From: PALSA-1440 sp050011195
GTDB lineage: Bacteria > Verrucomicrobiota > Verrucomicrobiia > Limisphaerales > UBA8199
Assembly (NCBI GenBank): GCA_050011195.1
Contig: JBEKJO010000027.1
Location: 1 to 64,000, forward strand
Direction of reading: 5' to 3'
DNA: 64,000 nt
This document shows, piece after piece, positions 54,198-62,038 of the stretch. The translations under genes and the position numbers were made by a program. The first letter of the stretch is position 1, and every line of letters begins with the position of its first letter. The notes beneath the pieces are model-generated. The model was not told where the DNA came from, searched no databases, and worked only from the letters and a program-made list of their open reading frames with translations.

Positions 54198-55154
54198 ATG
54201 ACGGACGAGATCAGGGAGTACTATCGCCTTTTTGAGCTTGAACCCGGAGCCGGGGCAGACGCGGTGAAGCAAGCGTACCGCGAGCTGCTCAAGGTCTGGC
54301 ACCCCGACCGGTTTCCAGACGCCAAATTCCAAAAGAGAGCCACGGAAAAAACCAAAGCACTGAACGAGGCTTACCAGAAAATCACCGCTTATCTGTCCGG
54401 TACTTACGCAGAATCCCGCGCCAGCGCCAAAGCCAGAGCGGCAACTCAAGATGATTTGCAGGCAAGGGAAGCGGAAGATGATGCTGAAGAGGAAGTTGAT
54501 CTTGAAGACGAAGAGGATTTCGCTTCAATCTTAGAATCTGCCCGAAGCGGTTCTCCGTCGGATCAAGTCGAGTTGGCCGACATGTATTCTGAGGGCACGA
54601 AAGTTCCCAAGAATGAAGCGGAGGCATTTCGGTGGTATTTGGCGGCTGCTTCACAAGGAGACTGTCAGGGGATGTGGATGGTCGGTGTAAGCTACCTCCG
54701 GGGTCTGGGCGTAGAGCGAGACAAGAATGAGGCCACTAAATGGCTCTCCAGATTAGCTTACCCGGAGACCACAGAGGATATCAGTGGGCTGTCGCTGATG
54801 CTTAACGCCCAAATACTCATGGCAGAGATCTATTACGATCCGGGCGAGCCCCACGATCCCGCAACGGCTTACGGTTGGGTGCTTCTAGCAATCTGCTATG
54901 GCCAGCCGTCGAACGTCGAAGTCACTCAATTCAATTTCGATTCCCCGATGTTCCATCTTGAACGACAGAGAGCATCCATGCTTGAACAGATGAAAGAGAA
55001 ACTTGAGTCAGAGTTGACTCCCGAGCAGCGTGCCAAAGGCCAAAAAATGGCTGCGGAGCTGTTTCGTTCTGAAGACTATTTGAGAGCGAGGTACAAGCAG
55101 ATGCTGAAGGAGTGGCTGAAGGCGCAGGAAGATGGCCCGCGCAGCAATTTGTGA
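54198..55154 (+). CDS. J-domain protein with Sel1-like repeats
   Basis: The 318-residue protein has an N-terminal J domain (residues 1-70) with the HPD motif at 35-37 (VWHPDRFP), an acidic linker (EAEDDAEEEVDLEDEEDF) and two Sel1-type repeats (QVELADMYSEGTKVPKNEAEAFRWYLAAA and MWMVGVSYLRGLGVERDKNEATKWL). The C-terminus is helical. J proteins stimulate DnaK; the Sel1 repeats probably recruit a client or complex. No signal or membrane helix is present, so it is cytosolic. Its Sel1 part resembles that of the AAA ATPase at 8.7 kb. Confidence 0.85.
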   Translation: MTDEIREYYRLFELEPGAGADAVKQAYRELLKVWHPDRFPDAKFQKRATEKTKALNEAYQKITAYLSGTYAESRASAKARAATQDDLQAREAEDDAEEEVDLEDEEDFASILESARSGSPSDQVELADMYSEGTKVPKNEAEAFRWYLAAASQGDCQGMWMVGVSYLRGLGVERDKNEATKWLSRLAYPETTEDISGLSLMLNAQILMAEIYYDPGEPHDPATAYGWVLLAICYGQPSNVEVTQFNFDSPMFHLERQRASMLEQMKEKLESELTPEQRAKGQKMAAELFRSEDYLRARYKQMLKEWLKAQEDGPRSNL

Positions 55155-55248
55155 GACGGTGCGGTCCCTGGCCGTTTCGGGGCTTGCGCCAGCGGGCCGG
55201 GGGGGCGTAGAACCGGGGCGAACGGGTAACATTAACCAGGAATAAATT

Positions 55249-55272
55249 ATGCTTATCCGGTTTGTTGACAAA
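55249..55272 (+). repeat. 24-bp repeat with consensus -35 box, copy 1
   Basis: atgcttatccggtttgttga plus caaa. Copies 2 (55574-55597, same strand) and 3 (55918-55941, minus strand) differ at two positions. TTGACA at 55265-55270 is followed after 17 bases by TATTAC, so this copy could be a sigma-70-type promoter for the gene at 55320. Confidence 0.75.
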
Positions 55273-55319
55273 TTGATTATCCACCACTATTACTTGTGGC
55301 CGCGCTGCTTTGAACATTT

Positions 55320-55625
55320 ATGCACCCCAGAATGAACGAAATCGTAGATGATATGCGCAAGCTTCGTGCGCCCTCGGCCATGAATGCCGGACGTTTCCAA
55401 ACCGAGCAATCCGCGCTTATGGCAGAGTTGCTTGTTCTGCTTGCTGAGGAGCAAGCCAAGTCGGCGCAGACACTGGAGCGTTATACTCGTTCGCTTGTTC
55501 GACTCACATGGGCTTTGGTATGGCTTGCCGTAGGCTTGCTCGTATTCACGATAAGCACGGCAATAGTGCATTTATGCTTATCCGGTTTATTGACAAAATC
55601 CTCCTTTTGGCGTTTCTGGCATTAG
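55320..55625 (+). CDS. Small coiled-coil membrane protein
   Basis: The 101-residue protein has a helical, charged N-terminal half (TEQSALMAELLVLLAEEQAKSAQTLERYTRSL) and one or two membrane segments (ALVWLAVGLLVFTISTAIV). It may be a small bitopic protein of the accessory module. The 24-bp repeat lies upstream and again across its last 50 bases. The start ATG 55320 or an in-frame ATG 4 codons later are both possible. It overlaps the minus-strand gene at its 3' end by 4 bp. Confidence 0.55.
   Translation: MHPRMNEIVDDMRKLRAPSAMNAGRFQTEQSALMAELLVLLAEEQAKSAQTLERYTRSLVRLTWALVWLAVGLLVFTISTAIVHLCLSGLLTKSSFWRFWH
55574..55597 (+). repeat. 24-bp repeat, copy 2
   Basis: Same sequence as copy 1 except one base in the TTTGTT/TTTATT position. 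The similarity to copy 3 extends further, to TTTCTGGC, so copies 2 and 3 form an inverted pair of about 55 bases around the minus-strand gene. Confidence 0.75.
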
Positions 55626-55891
55626 CCGCCTGGCTGATCTTTGATGCCGCCCCACATCGAAATGCGCTTCAAATCCGCTGGCGAATCCGCCGATGGATCG
55701 GCCTTCGACGCTTGGAGTTGCAAATGCGCCTCTTGGAGTTTCGCATAGGCTTGGGCAAGCTGCTCATGTTCTGCCACCAGCGCAGCTACCTCTCTTCCAA
55801 TAAACGCAATCTGGCTGCGTATTTCGGGCTTGCCCGAGCCACCGTCAACCATCCGATCCAGGTCATCAATATGTTCAAGGATGCTTCGCAT
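55622..55891 (-). CDS. Small coiled-coil hypothetical protein
   Basis: The 89-residue frame reads MRSILEHIDDLDRMVDGGSG then IAFIGREVAALVAEHEQLAQAYAKLQEAHLQLQ, a clear heptad coiled coil, and a polar C-terminus. No family is recognised. Copy 3 of the 24-bp repeat, with its TTGACA, lies 27-50 bases upstream of the ATG, in the right orientation to be its promoter. The opposite strand carries an open frame, which is judged an artefact except for its 5' part, where copy 2 could start a short hydrophobic peptide (MLIRFIDKILLLAFLALAAW). Confidence 0.5.
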   Translation of the reverse strand: MRSILEHIDDLDRMVDGGSGKPEIRSQIAFIGREVAALVAEHEQLAQAYAKLQEAHLQLQASKADPSADSPADLKRISMWGGIKDQPGG

Positions 55892-55917
55892 GACGCCAGA
55901 AACAGGAAAACCGCAAA

Positions 55918-55941
55918 TTTGTCAAGCAACCGGATAAGCAT
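55918..55941 (-). repeat. 24-bp repeat, copy 3 (inverted)
   Basis: Minus-strand copy, with TTGC in place of TTTR. It sits upstream of the coiled-coil gene at 55891. Confidence 0.75.
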
Positions 55942-55945
55942 AGAT

Positions 55946-56223
55946 CCAACCTTGTCCCAAACCAACGCGCCCATTGTGTCCGCCGAACTGCGCGACCAGT
56001 TGAACGGGTTGAAGGACCTGATTGATGCTCTGGTCACGTCCGGCGTGAGGGCGGTTTTGTGGATGAACTGCCACGCGAAGCGTTTGGAGTGCGGAACGCC
56101 AGTTCCGCTTTCGGCTTTGACGCCGGCAAATCGCAAAGCACGGATGTGTCGCGTGCGTGAGTTGAAAGCGGCGCTGCCGCGCCGCACTCCAAAACGCTGC
56201 GCGCAGTTCGGTTGCGGTAGGCC
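55946..56223. repeat. Intergenic region with P2 palindrome, copy 4 (56074-56203)
   Basis: A P2 element occupies 56074-56203: the left arm matches copy 1 exactly, the right arm (from 56183) has one extra A. Before it, 55946-56050 reads in the plus strand like the end of a protein (AELRDQLNGLKDLIDAL), a possible gene remnant. Confidence 0.7.
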
Positions 56224-57669
56224 TTAAGCCGCAACGGGCGGGGGCGGGAAATGGGGTTTGCGCGGGTCGGTGGCGGTGATGACGACGCTGACGGATTTCT
56301 GGTTGAAGCCTTTGAAGCCGCCGTGGCGCTGGAGGTTTTCGAGGTGGCTGCCCAGCGCGCCTTGTTTCATGAACAGGCCGAATTCCTCGCGCGTAATCAG
56401 GTTGGCGGACAGGAGGCGCTCGGCGCGCTCGCGGCGGACGGGCCAGCGCTCGCCTTCGGTGAAGGCCTGGCGCAGGAAAGGGAAATCGGAAAACGGCTTC
56501 ATGGTGTTGACGCCGGAGGCCTGCAACTGGCCGCGCAGAAGGTCGAACTCGAACCGCGCTTCGAGATGGTGCAGGCCGGCTTCGAGGAGGCTCTCGCCAT
56601 GCAAACCGACCCACAGGCCGACCGTGCCCAGGCGCGAGGCGGGCGGGAGTTTGTGCGTCGAGAAATCTATCAGGGTTTCCTCCGGCAGCAAATCCACGTC
56701 GGCAAACACTACGATGCCGGCGACGGGTTGCTCGGAGATTTGCGCGCCCCAGCCGGCCTCGGCGCCGGCGTAGTAGCGTTCGCGTTTGACGAAGCCTAGC
56801 TTCAACAGGAATACGACCAGGTCCACGAAGTGCTCGCGGGAGCAGCGGAAGGTGTGATGGTCGTGGTTGCCCCAGCCAAGGCCAAGCAGGTCCTGACGGT
56901 GCTTCTGAATCCGCGCGGCGCGGTTGCGGCTCTCCCAGTAGGCGCGCTCGGCTTCAAAGAACAACTGGCAGGCCAGGTCGCATCCCACCAGGCGGACGAC
57001 GCGGTCAAGGGTTTGGCGGGCGGCGCGGATGCCGTCGGCGTCGGTGGGAAACAGACGCCGGCGGGTCCGCCAGAGTTCGCGGGCTTTGATAATGTTCGTC
57101 AGTTCGAGGCGCTTGAGCGGGGCGGGCACGAACCCGAGATAGGCGCGGCGCTCGACGGCTTCGAGCTGCGTCCCGTTTTCTTCGGCGACCAGGATGCGGC
57201 GATAGCGTGAGAAGGGTTCGCCTTCGGGTTCGCCCGGGAGGTTGTGGCAGGCGATGAAATCCGCGATGGACTCCGGCCGCAAGGCCAGCAGAGATGGGCT
57301 TTCGTTGTGGCCCCGGCGCAGGAGGACGCGGGGGAGGGTGGTGCGGGGATGTTCAAAGACGGTCTCGCCATTGGGAGTTTCGGCCTGCGGGTCGGGCACG
57401 AAGCCCACTGCGCGCAGAGCTTTCTCCTCACTCGGGGCCAGCACGAGATGGTCGGTCCATTCGAAGAGGTCGGTGCCGGTCTCGTCGCGCATTCGGGCTG
57501 CCAACTGGCGGGCGAAGGTGTTCCGTTGCAGGAACAGGGCGATGCGGTCGCGCAGGAACTGTTCGGCCTCATTGGCCAGCGGCCAGTCGAAGGGCAGGGG
57601 AGCACGGGCAGGGCGGGTGGCGGCTTTCATGGGCCTTTTGGCAGGACGGCTTTTCGTTGCGCTGATCAT
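56224..57669 (-). CDS. Conserved hypothetical protein with VOC-like segment
   Basis: The 481-residue protein is alpha/beta and has no signal or membrane segment. A central region with CSREHFVDLVVFLLKLGFVK, GAEAGWGAQISEQ and VVFADVDL resembles a vicinal-oxygen-chelate (glyoxalase-like) domain. The N-terminal third has the pattern of a helical enzyme with RVLLRRGHNES. No catalytic residues can be assigned. Start 57669 was used; an ATG 13 codons later has a better ribosome site (AAAGG). The gene is conserved-looking within this phylum. It ends close to the P2 palindrome. Confidence 0.6.
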   Translation of the reverse strand: MISATKSRPAKRPMKAATRPARAPLPFDWPLANEAEQFLRDRIALFLQRNTFARQLAARMRDETGTDLFEWTDHLVLAPSEEKALRAVGFVPDPQAETPNGETVFEHPRTTLPRVLLRRGHNESPSLLALRPESIADFIACHNLPGEPEGEPFSRYRRILVAEENGTQLEAVERRAYLGFVPAPLKRLELTNIIKARELWRTRRRLFPTDADGIRAARQTLDRVVRLVGCDLACQLFFEAERAYWESRNRAARIQKHRQDLLGLGWGNHDHHTFRCSREHFVDLVVFLLKLGFVKRERYYAGAEAGWGAQISEQPVAGIVVFADVDLLPEETLIDFSTHKLPPASRLGTVGLWVGLHGESLLEAGLHHLEARFEFDLLRGQLQASGVNTMKPFSDFPFLRQAFTEGERWPVRRERAERLLSANLITREEFGLFMKQGALGSHLENLQRHGGFKGFNQKSVSVVITATDPRKPHFPPPPVAA

Positions 57670-57713
57670 AACTGGTTAGCAGGTAAAGTAGTCGAAACGC
57701 GCGGTTCTGCAAC

Positions 57714-57785
57714 CGGGAGGGCGAGCGTCCTCGCGAGCCCTGATTTCTTGGGATGTTTGGGCTCGCGAGGACGCTCGCCCTCCCG
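57714..57785. repeat. Palindrome with perfect 26-base arms
   Basis: Arms 57714-57739 and 57760-57785 are exact inverted copies around a 20-base loop. It fills the gap between the hypothetical gene and the ABC permease stop and may end the permease transcript. Confidence 0.88.
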
Positions 57786-57790
57786 GGCAT

Positions 57791-58744
57791 TCAGGAACTA
57801 GCGCTGGTGTAGCGGCGCAGAGAGGCGCGCCAGCCCCATTCGGAGACGCAAAAGCATACGACGCTCATGGCCAGCAGCAGGAGCACTGGCCCCGGGGAGT
57901 CCAGTTTGTCGGCCAGCAGGCGCACGGGGACGTTGGAAACCAGCAGCATGGGGAGAGCAAAGGTGAACACGGCCTTGAACAGCCCGCCAAAGGCCTCGTC
58001 GGGCATGCGGGCGATGTTGAACAGGTTGTAATAACCCCAGACAATCCCCTGCGCGCGCACGGTCCAGAAGCTGATGCCGGCCAGGAGGAACATCAGGGAG
58101 TAGTGAATCGCGATGCCCGCCACACAGAGCGCCAGAAAACCCAGCACCTGCACAAGCGTGGGGACCAGGTGCAGTTGGCGGGCGGCATAGACCATCACCG
58201 CCAGCGCGGAGGAGGCGTTGACGAAGGCCCCGAGGTCCACCTGCCGGAGCGAGACGACGAAGCGTGTGTTGACCGGGAGCAAGAGCAGGAAGTCCAGTTT
58301 GCCGCTGCGCACCAGCTCGGACAGGTTGGTGCAGTTGACGAGAAAGAAGGCCTGGAAGACCTGCTGAATGAAGTGGCTGGCGCCAATCAGCATGACCACC
58401 TGCCACTTGGTCCACGTGCCGATATGGTCGGTGTGCAGGTAGAGCACGCTGATGAAGCTCAGTTGCAGGCCGAACCAGAGCAACTCGACGAGAATCCAGA
58501 GCAGGAAGTTGCTCTTGAAGCTCATCTCGCGCGCGACGGAGTTCTTCCATAAGGCGGCGTAGATGGAGAGGTAGCGTGAGGCGTGATGCGTGATGCGTGA
58601 AACGTGAAACGTGAAACGTGAAACGTGATGCGTGAAACGTGAAACGTGATGCGTGAAACGTGAAGGGAGGGGCGTGGTGCGTGGTGCGTGGTGCGTGCCG
58701 CTGTTCTCCACTTCGGATTTCGGATTTCGGGTTTCTGGCTTCAT
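57791..58744 (-). CDS. ABC-2 type permease with a repeat-derived N-terminus
   Basis: The 317-residue frame starts at ATG 58744, four bases after the stop of the second permease gene. The first 55 residues (rich in His, Ser, Thr, Arg) are encoded by a heptamer array and do not belong to the family. Family similarity starts near YLSIYAALWKNSVAREMSF and runs through six membrane helices (FNLLWILVELLWFGLQLSF, LDFLLLLPVNTRF..). It is the DUF990-like kind of exporter permease. Either the true start is internal, near 58577 or later, or the array was recruited into the protein. A partner ATPase gene is not in the window. Confidence 0.8.
   Translation of the reverse strand: MKPETRNPKSEVENSGTHHAPRTTPLPSRFTHHVSRFTHHVSRFTFHVSRITHHASRYLSIYAALWKNSVAREMSFKSNFLLWILVELLWFGLQLSFISVLYLHTDHIGTWTKWQVVMLIGASHFIQQVFQAFFLVNCTNLSELVRSGKLDFLLLLPVNTRFVVSLRQVDLGAFVNASSALAVMVYAARQLHLVPTLVQVLGFLALCVAGIAIHYSLMFLLAGISFWTVRAQGIVWGYYNLFNIARMPDEAFGGLFKAVFTFALPMLLVSNVPVRLLADKLDSPGPVLLLLAMSVVCFCVSEWGWRASLRRYTSASS
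58577..58740. repeat. Long heptamer array (gtgaaac/gtgatgc/gtggtgc, then ttcggat)
   Basis: Eighteen contiguous 7-base units from 58577 to 58702, then a second set of four (ttcggat x2, ttcgggt, ttctggc) from 58713 to 58740, all in register up to the ATG of the permease. This is the largest short-unit array in the window. Confidence 0.92.
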
Positions 58745-58748
58745 GCTG

Positions 58749-59555
58749 TCACCCTCCCACTGCCGAATACTTCTTTATGCCCCGGCGCCAGGCAAGGCGC
58801 GCCACGCCGTAAGCGGCAACGACCCATAGGGCTTGGATCAGCAAACCGCTCACCAGGTCCGCGCCCGTTGTCTTGCCCATATAGATGCTCACAGGAAAGT
58901 AGAGTTGATAAGGGAACGGCGTGAAGTAGAGCGCCTGTTCGACGCCGCGGGGCAGGATGTCCAGCGGGAAGAGGTGGCCGCTGGCGAGGTATTCGAAGGC
59001 AAACAGGATGAAGATGAACGTCGAGACCTCCAGCACCCAAAACGCCAGCATCGCCATCGCGTAGGACATGAAGAACTGGAGCAACGCCGTCAGGACCGTC
59101 GAGAGCAGGAAGCAGCCCAAGGCGGTCCAACTCGGCGGCAGCACAAAGTACTGGTGCAGGTAAAGGATGAAGAGCGCCAGCGGTGTGACCGCCACGGCGA
59201 GGTACGTCACCCGGCCGGACAGGAACAGGCAGAGCCGGTACCAGAGGTAATCAATCGGCTTGAGCAGGAACTGGCTGATGTTGCCATCCTTGATGTCGGC
59301 GGCAATCTGCCAATCGTCCTCGTTTACCGCCGTCAGGGCGTCCACCACGGTGATGAGCAGGTAATAGGAGATCATCTGCGCGAGGGAATAGGTGCCGACG
59401 GTGGTTCCGGCGCCCTTGTCCGAGTAGATTTTCTGCCACACGTACAGCATGGCGATGAGCGGGATGAGGCCGAACACCGCTCGCGCCAGGAAGTTGAACC
59501 GGTAGGTCAGGTTGTTCTGAATCCCGATATTGATGACATGCCAGTATTTCTTCAT
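58749..59555 (-). CDS. ABC-2 type permease (DUF990-like)
   Basis: From ATG 59555 the product has 268 residues with six membrane helices (INNLTYRFNFLARAVFGLIPLIAML, YLLITVVDALTAV, the EDDWQIAADIKDGNISQFLLKPIDY loop typical of the family, then four more). It pairs with the permease that follows by four bases, so the two probably form a heterodimeric exporter channel. The longer frame upstream to 59732 runs through a repeat and is not used. An ATPase must be supplied from elsewhere. Confidence 0.85.
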   Translation of the reverse strand: MKKYWHVINIGIQNNLTYRFNFLARAVFGLIPLIAMLYVWQKIYSDKGAGTTVGTYSLAQMISYYLLITVVDALTAVNEDDWQIAADIKDGNISQFLLKPIDYLWYRLCLFLSGRVTYLAVAVTPLALFILYLHQYFVLPPSWTALGCFLLSTVLTALLQFFMSYAMAMLAFWVLEVSTFIFILFAFEYLASGHLFPLDILPRGVEQALYFTPFPYQLYFPVSIYMGKTTGADLVSGLLIQALWVVAAYGVARLAWRRGIKKYSAVGG

Positions 59556-59980
59556 CTTGCCGGTTGGGGAAACCGTTGAAACGGTTTCCCACGCTCCGAG
59601 TGCGCCAGGCACCCCGCTGAAGCGGGGTGTTAAATGAGGGCCGATCGCCAACAGCGAAGAAATCTGTCCTGCGCCCTTGAAAAGCACAAGCGTAATCCCT
59701 CCGTGACGGCGGGGAGGGGCGCATCCGCGCACTGCCCCCGAGAGTGGTCCGATCTGGTGGAATCTCGCGCCTGCTTCGACTCAAACGCCCCTCCTCTCCC
59801 CAGCCCTCTCCTCCATTTCATGGAGGAGAGGGAGTTGTGTCACGGGTATCTCGGGGGGGCAGTCGCGCCCGGCATTTGCGCCCGCCTTCACTGACCGGCT
59901 ACGCACAAGGGCGGAATAAGGCTGGCGTTTTCCAGGCGGCGGGGTGAAGATGGGGCCTGCCGTTCACAACCAACAAAGCG
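59556..59980. repeat. Intergenic region with three hairpins and a P1-terminal sequence
   Basis: Hairpins with a TGAA loop lie at 59567-59576/59581-59590 and 59610-59617/59622-59629. A P1 outer sequence is at 59717-59739 (gggcgcatccgcgcactgcc). P3 copy 3 is at 59804-59832 with 12-base arms. No gene is seen. Confidence 0.75.
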
Positions 59981-60457
59981 ATGATTGATCAAAAGCACTG
60001 TCCGTTTTGCAGGACGCCGGCGACCACCGGGTGCGAGCACCTGGCGGTGGCGGCGGAAGGGCGGGATTTTGTCCGGCGTTGCATTGAGCTGTGCCAGGGA
60101 GAGAAGCAGTGGCGGGCCCTGGGCGAGGGGCGGCGGCGGCAGCGCCTCGTTACCGGCGAATGGTCGCCGGAACGGGAAGATTACACGTGGCTGGAGACGG
60201 CGTTCTGCGATGAGTTTCTCAAGCGGCTCGCCTGGTTCGGAGGAATGGAATACGAATGGCGGTCCGGACCCAAGTCCACGCAGACGGGTTTCTGGGTGTT
60301 GCTGTGGTCGAAAGACCCGCGGCAGCTCTGGTGGGAATTGCGCGACGAGTTCGAGCGGCAGGCGCAGGAACGGCGGTCGCCGCGGGGCGGCAGCCCGAAG
60401 GCCAAAGGCAGAAGCCCGAAGTTCGAGAGCCGGGGCGAAAGATCATTGCCGCTTTGA
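59981..60457 (+). CDS. Small zinc-finger hypothetical protein
   Basis: The 158-residue protein has a CPFC pair and a third Cys-His (C7, C10, C18, H20), then an acidic, aromatic-rich body (EDYTWLETAFCDEFLKRLAWFGGMEYEW). The C-terminal 40 residues are basic and low-complexity. No family recognised. It lies 43 bp upstream of the HAD-Nudix gene and could be co-transcribed. Confidence 0.6.
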   Translation: MIDQKHCPFCRTPATTGCEHLAVAAEGRDFVRRCIELCQGEKQWRALGEGRRRQRLVTGEWSPEREDYTWLETAFCDEFLKRLAWFGGMEYEWRSGPKSTQTGFWVLLWSKDPRQLWWELRDEFERQAQERRSPRGGSPKAKGRSPKFESRGERSLPL

Positions 60458-60500
60458 AGCGTGGTGTTGCCGGAATGAGAAAGGCCGCTACACTCGGCCC

Positions 60501-61571
60501 ATGATTCGGAACATCATCTTCGACTGGTCGGGGACGCTTGTGGACGACCTGCCCGCCGTGTGGCAGGCGACCAACTACGTTCTGACGCAGTCCGAGCGGT
60601 CAGAGATGAGCCTGGAGCAGTTCCGCGCCGAGTTCTGCCTGCCCTTCACGATATTCTACGACCGGCATGTGCCGCACATTCCCCTGCCGCAACTGGAGAG
60701 CTGGTTTCACAGCCGCTTCCGGCAGGTGCAGGATTCGGTCTGCGCGCTGCCTCATGCGCGCGAGTTCCTCGAGTTTTGCCGGGCGCGCAAGCTCCGGACC
60801 TTCCTGCTGAGCACCGTCCATCGCGACCATTTCGCCGTGCAATCGGCGATCACGGGGTTTGGCCCGTATCTGGACAAGCCGTATGTGAACGTCTGGGACA
60901 AGCGCAAGAAGATCCATGAAATGCTGGCAGAGAACGCTTTGGTCCCGGACGAAACGCTGTTCATCGGGGACATGCAGCACGACATTGAGACGGCCCGGCA
61001 CGGGGGCATTCACTCGTGCGCGGTGCTGACGGGCTACAACACGCTGGAGCAACTGCGCGCGGCGGAGCCGGATTTGATCGTGGAACACCTGGGCGAGCTG
61101 CGCGCAGTGCTGCAGCAGAATGACCTGCACCTCAAACCGCAGGGCCAGCGACTCGAGGAGAGCCATCGGCCCATCGTGACGGTCGGCGGCTTGATCTTTG
61201 ACGGCGCCGGCCAGGCGCTGATGATTCGCACGCATAAATGGTCGAATCTCTGGGGCATCCCGGGGGGCAAGGTCAAGTGGGGCGAGCCATGCCTGGAGGC
61301 CTTGCGCCGCGAGATTCGGGAGGAGACCGGCCTGGCCGTCACGGACGTGGAGTTTGTCCTGGTACAGGATTGCATCCACTCGAAAGAATTCTATCGCGAT
61401 GCGCACTTTGTTCTGCTGAACTACACCTGCCGGTGCGCGGGCGAGCCGGCGGTTAAGCTGAATGACGAGGCCCGCGAGTTTCGCTGGGTGACGGCGGCGC
61501 AGGCCCTCGAGCTGCCGCTCAACCAGCCGACGCGCAAGCTGCTGCAGGCCGTGGCGGCGCTGAAGCGCTAA
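60501..61571 (+). CDS. HAD-like hydrolase fused to a Nudix hydrolase
   Basis: The ATG at 60501 gives 356 residues. Residues 1-210 are a HAD domain: DWSGTLVDD with nucleophile D8, a cap, VHRD-type strand 2, the conserved lysine in NVWDKRKK and GDMQHDIETA. Residues 225-355 are a Nudix domain: G-X5-E-X7-REIREETGL in GGKVKWGEPCLEALR and on. In the HAD loop the usual second Asp of DxD is Ser (DWSGT), as in some phosphonatase-like members, so phosphatase activity is uncertain. The fusion suggests two-step processing of a nucleotide or phosphorylated cofactor. FolB follows 11 bp downstream, which would fit removal of phosphates from dihydroneopterin triphosphate. Confidence 0.88.
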   Translation: MIRNIIFDWSGTLVDDLPAVWQATNYVLTQSERSEMSLEQFRAEFCLPFTIFYDRHVPHIPLPQLESWFHSRFRQVQDSVCALPHAREFLEFCRARKLRTFLLSTVHRDHFAVQSAITGFGPYLDKPYVNVWDKRKKIHEMLAENALVPDETLFIGDMQHDIETARHGGIHSCAVLTGYNTLEQLRAAEPDLIVEHLGELRAVLQQNDLHLKPQGQRLEESHRPIVTVGGLIFDGAGQALMIRTHKWSNLWGIPGGKVKWGEPCLEALRREIREETGLAVTDVEFVLVQDCIHSKEFYRDAHFVLLNYTCRCAGEPAVKLNDEAREFRWVTAAQALELPLNQPTRKLLQAVAALKR

Positions 61572-61582
61572 ACGAAAGAAGC

Positions 61583-61939
61583 ATGTCAAAGATTACAATT
61601 GTCGATCTGGAAGTCTTTTATTGTGTCGGTGTGACGGATGAAGAGCGCGCGAAGCCGCAGCGCCTGCTGCTGACGGTGGATATGAACTTTGATTTCTCCT
61701 CCGCCGCGGTGAGCGACCGAATCGAACGGACGATCAACTACCAGACCGTGGCGGATGACTTGCTGAAGTTCGGCGAGGGCCGGAGTTGGAAGCTGGTCGA
61801 GAAACTGGTTGCCAATGTTGCGGACAGAATTCTGGCGGAGTACAAACCGCAGGCGGTCATGGTGGAGGCCAAGAAGTTTTCCATTCCGCAGGCCCGCTTT
61901 GTCTCGGTCAGCACGGGCAGTTCCCGCCCGCCGCGCTAG
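61583..61939 (+). CDS. folB: Dihydroneopterin aldolase
   Basis: FolB makes 6-hydroxymethyl-dihydropterin in folate synthesis. The 118-residue protein starts MSKITIVDLEVFYCVGVTDEE and has the family pattern: the GVTDEER glutamate region, the TINYQTVADDLLK stretch, the conserved lysine in VEAKKFSIPQA, and normal length. It follows the HAD-Nudix gene by 11 bp; a Nudix phosphatase is the known missing folate step (dihydroneopterin triphosphate removal) in some bacteria, so the pair may be functional. Confidence 0.92.
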   Translation: MSKITIVDLEVFYCVGVTDEERAKPQRLLLTVDMNFDFSSAAVSDRIERTINYQTVADDLLKFGEGRSWKLVEKLVANVADRILAEYKPQAVMVEAKKFSIPQARFVSVSTGSSRPPR

Positions 61940-62038
61940 GCCGTATCCGAGTGGTCCGGGAGAGAGAAGATTGACGCAAAGGCGCGGAGGGGCAGAGGCG
62001 GAGAGCCGATGAATCCGTCGGCTCAAACCACCCGCAGG

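Noticed and set aside
55250..55340. Short toxin-like peptide MLIRFVDK from the first 24-bp repeat
   Set aside because: The frame stops within about 30 codons without a membrane helix; kept only as part of the repeat finding.
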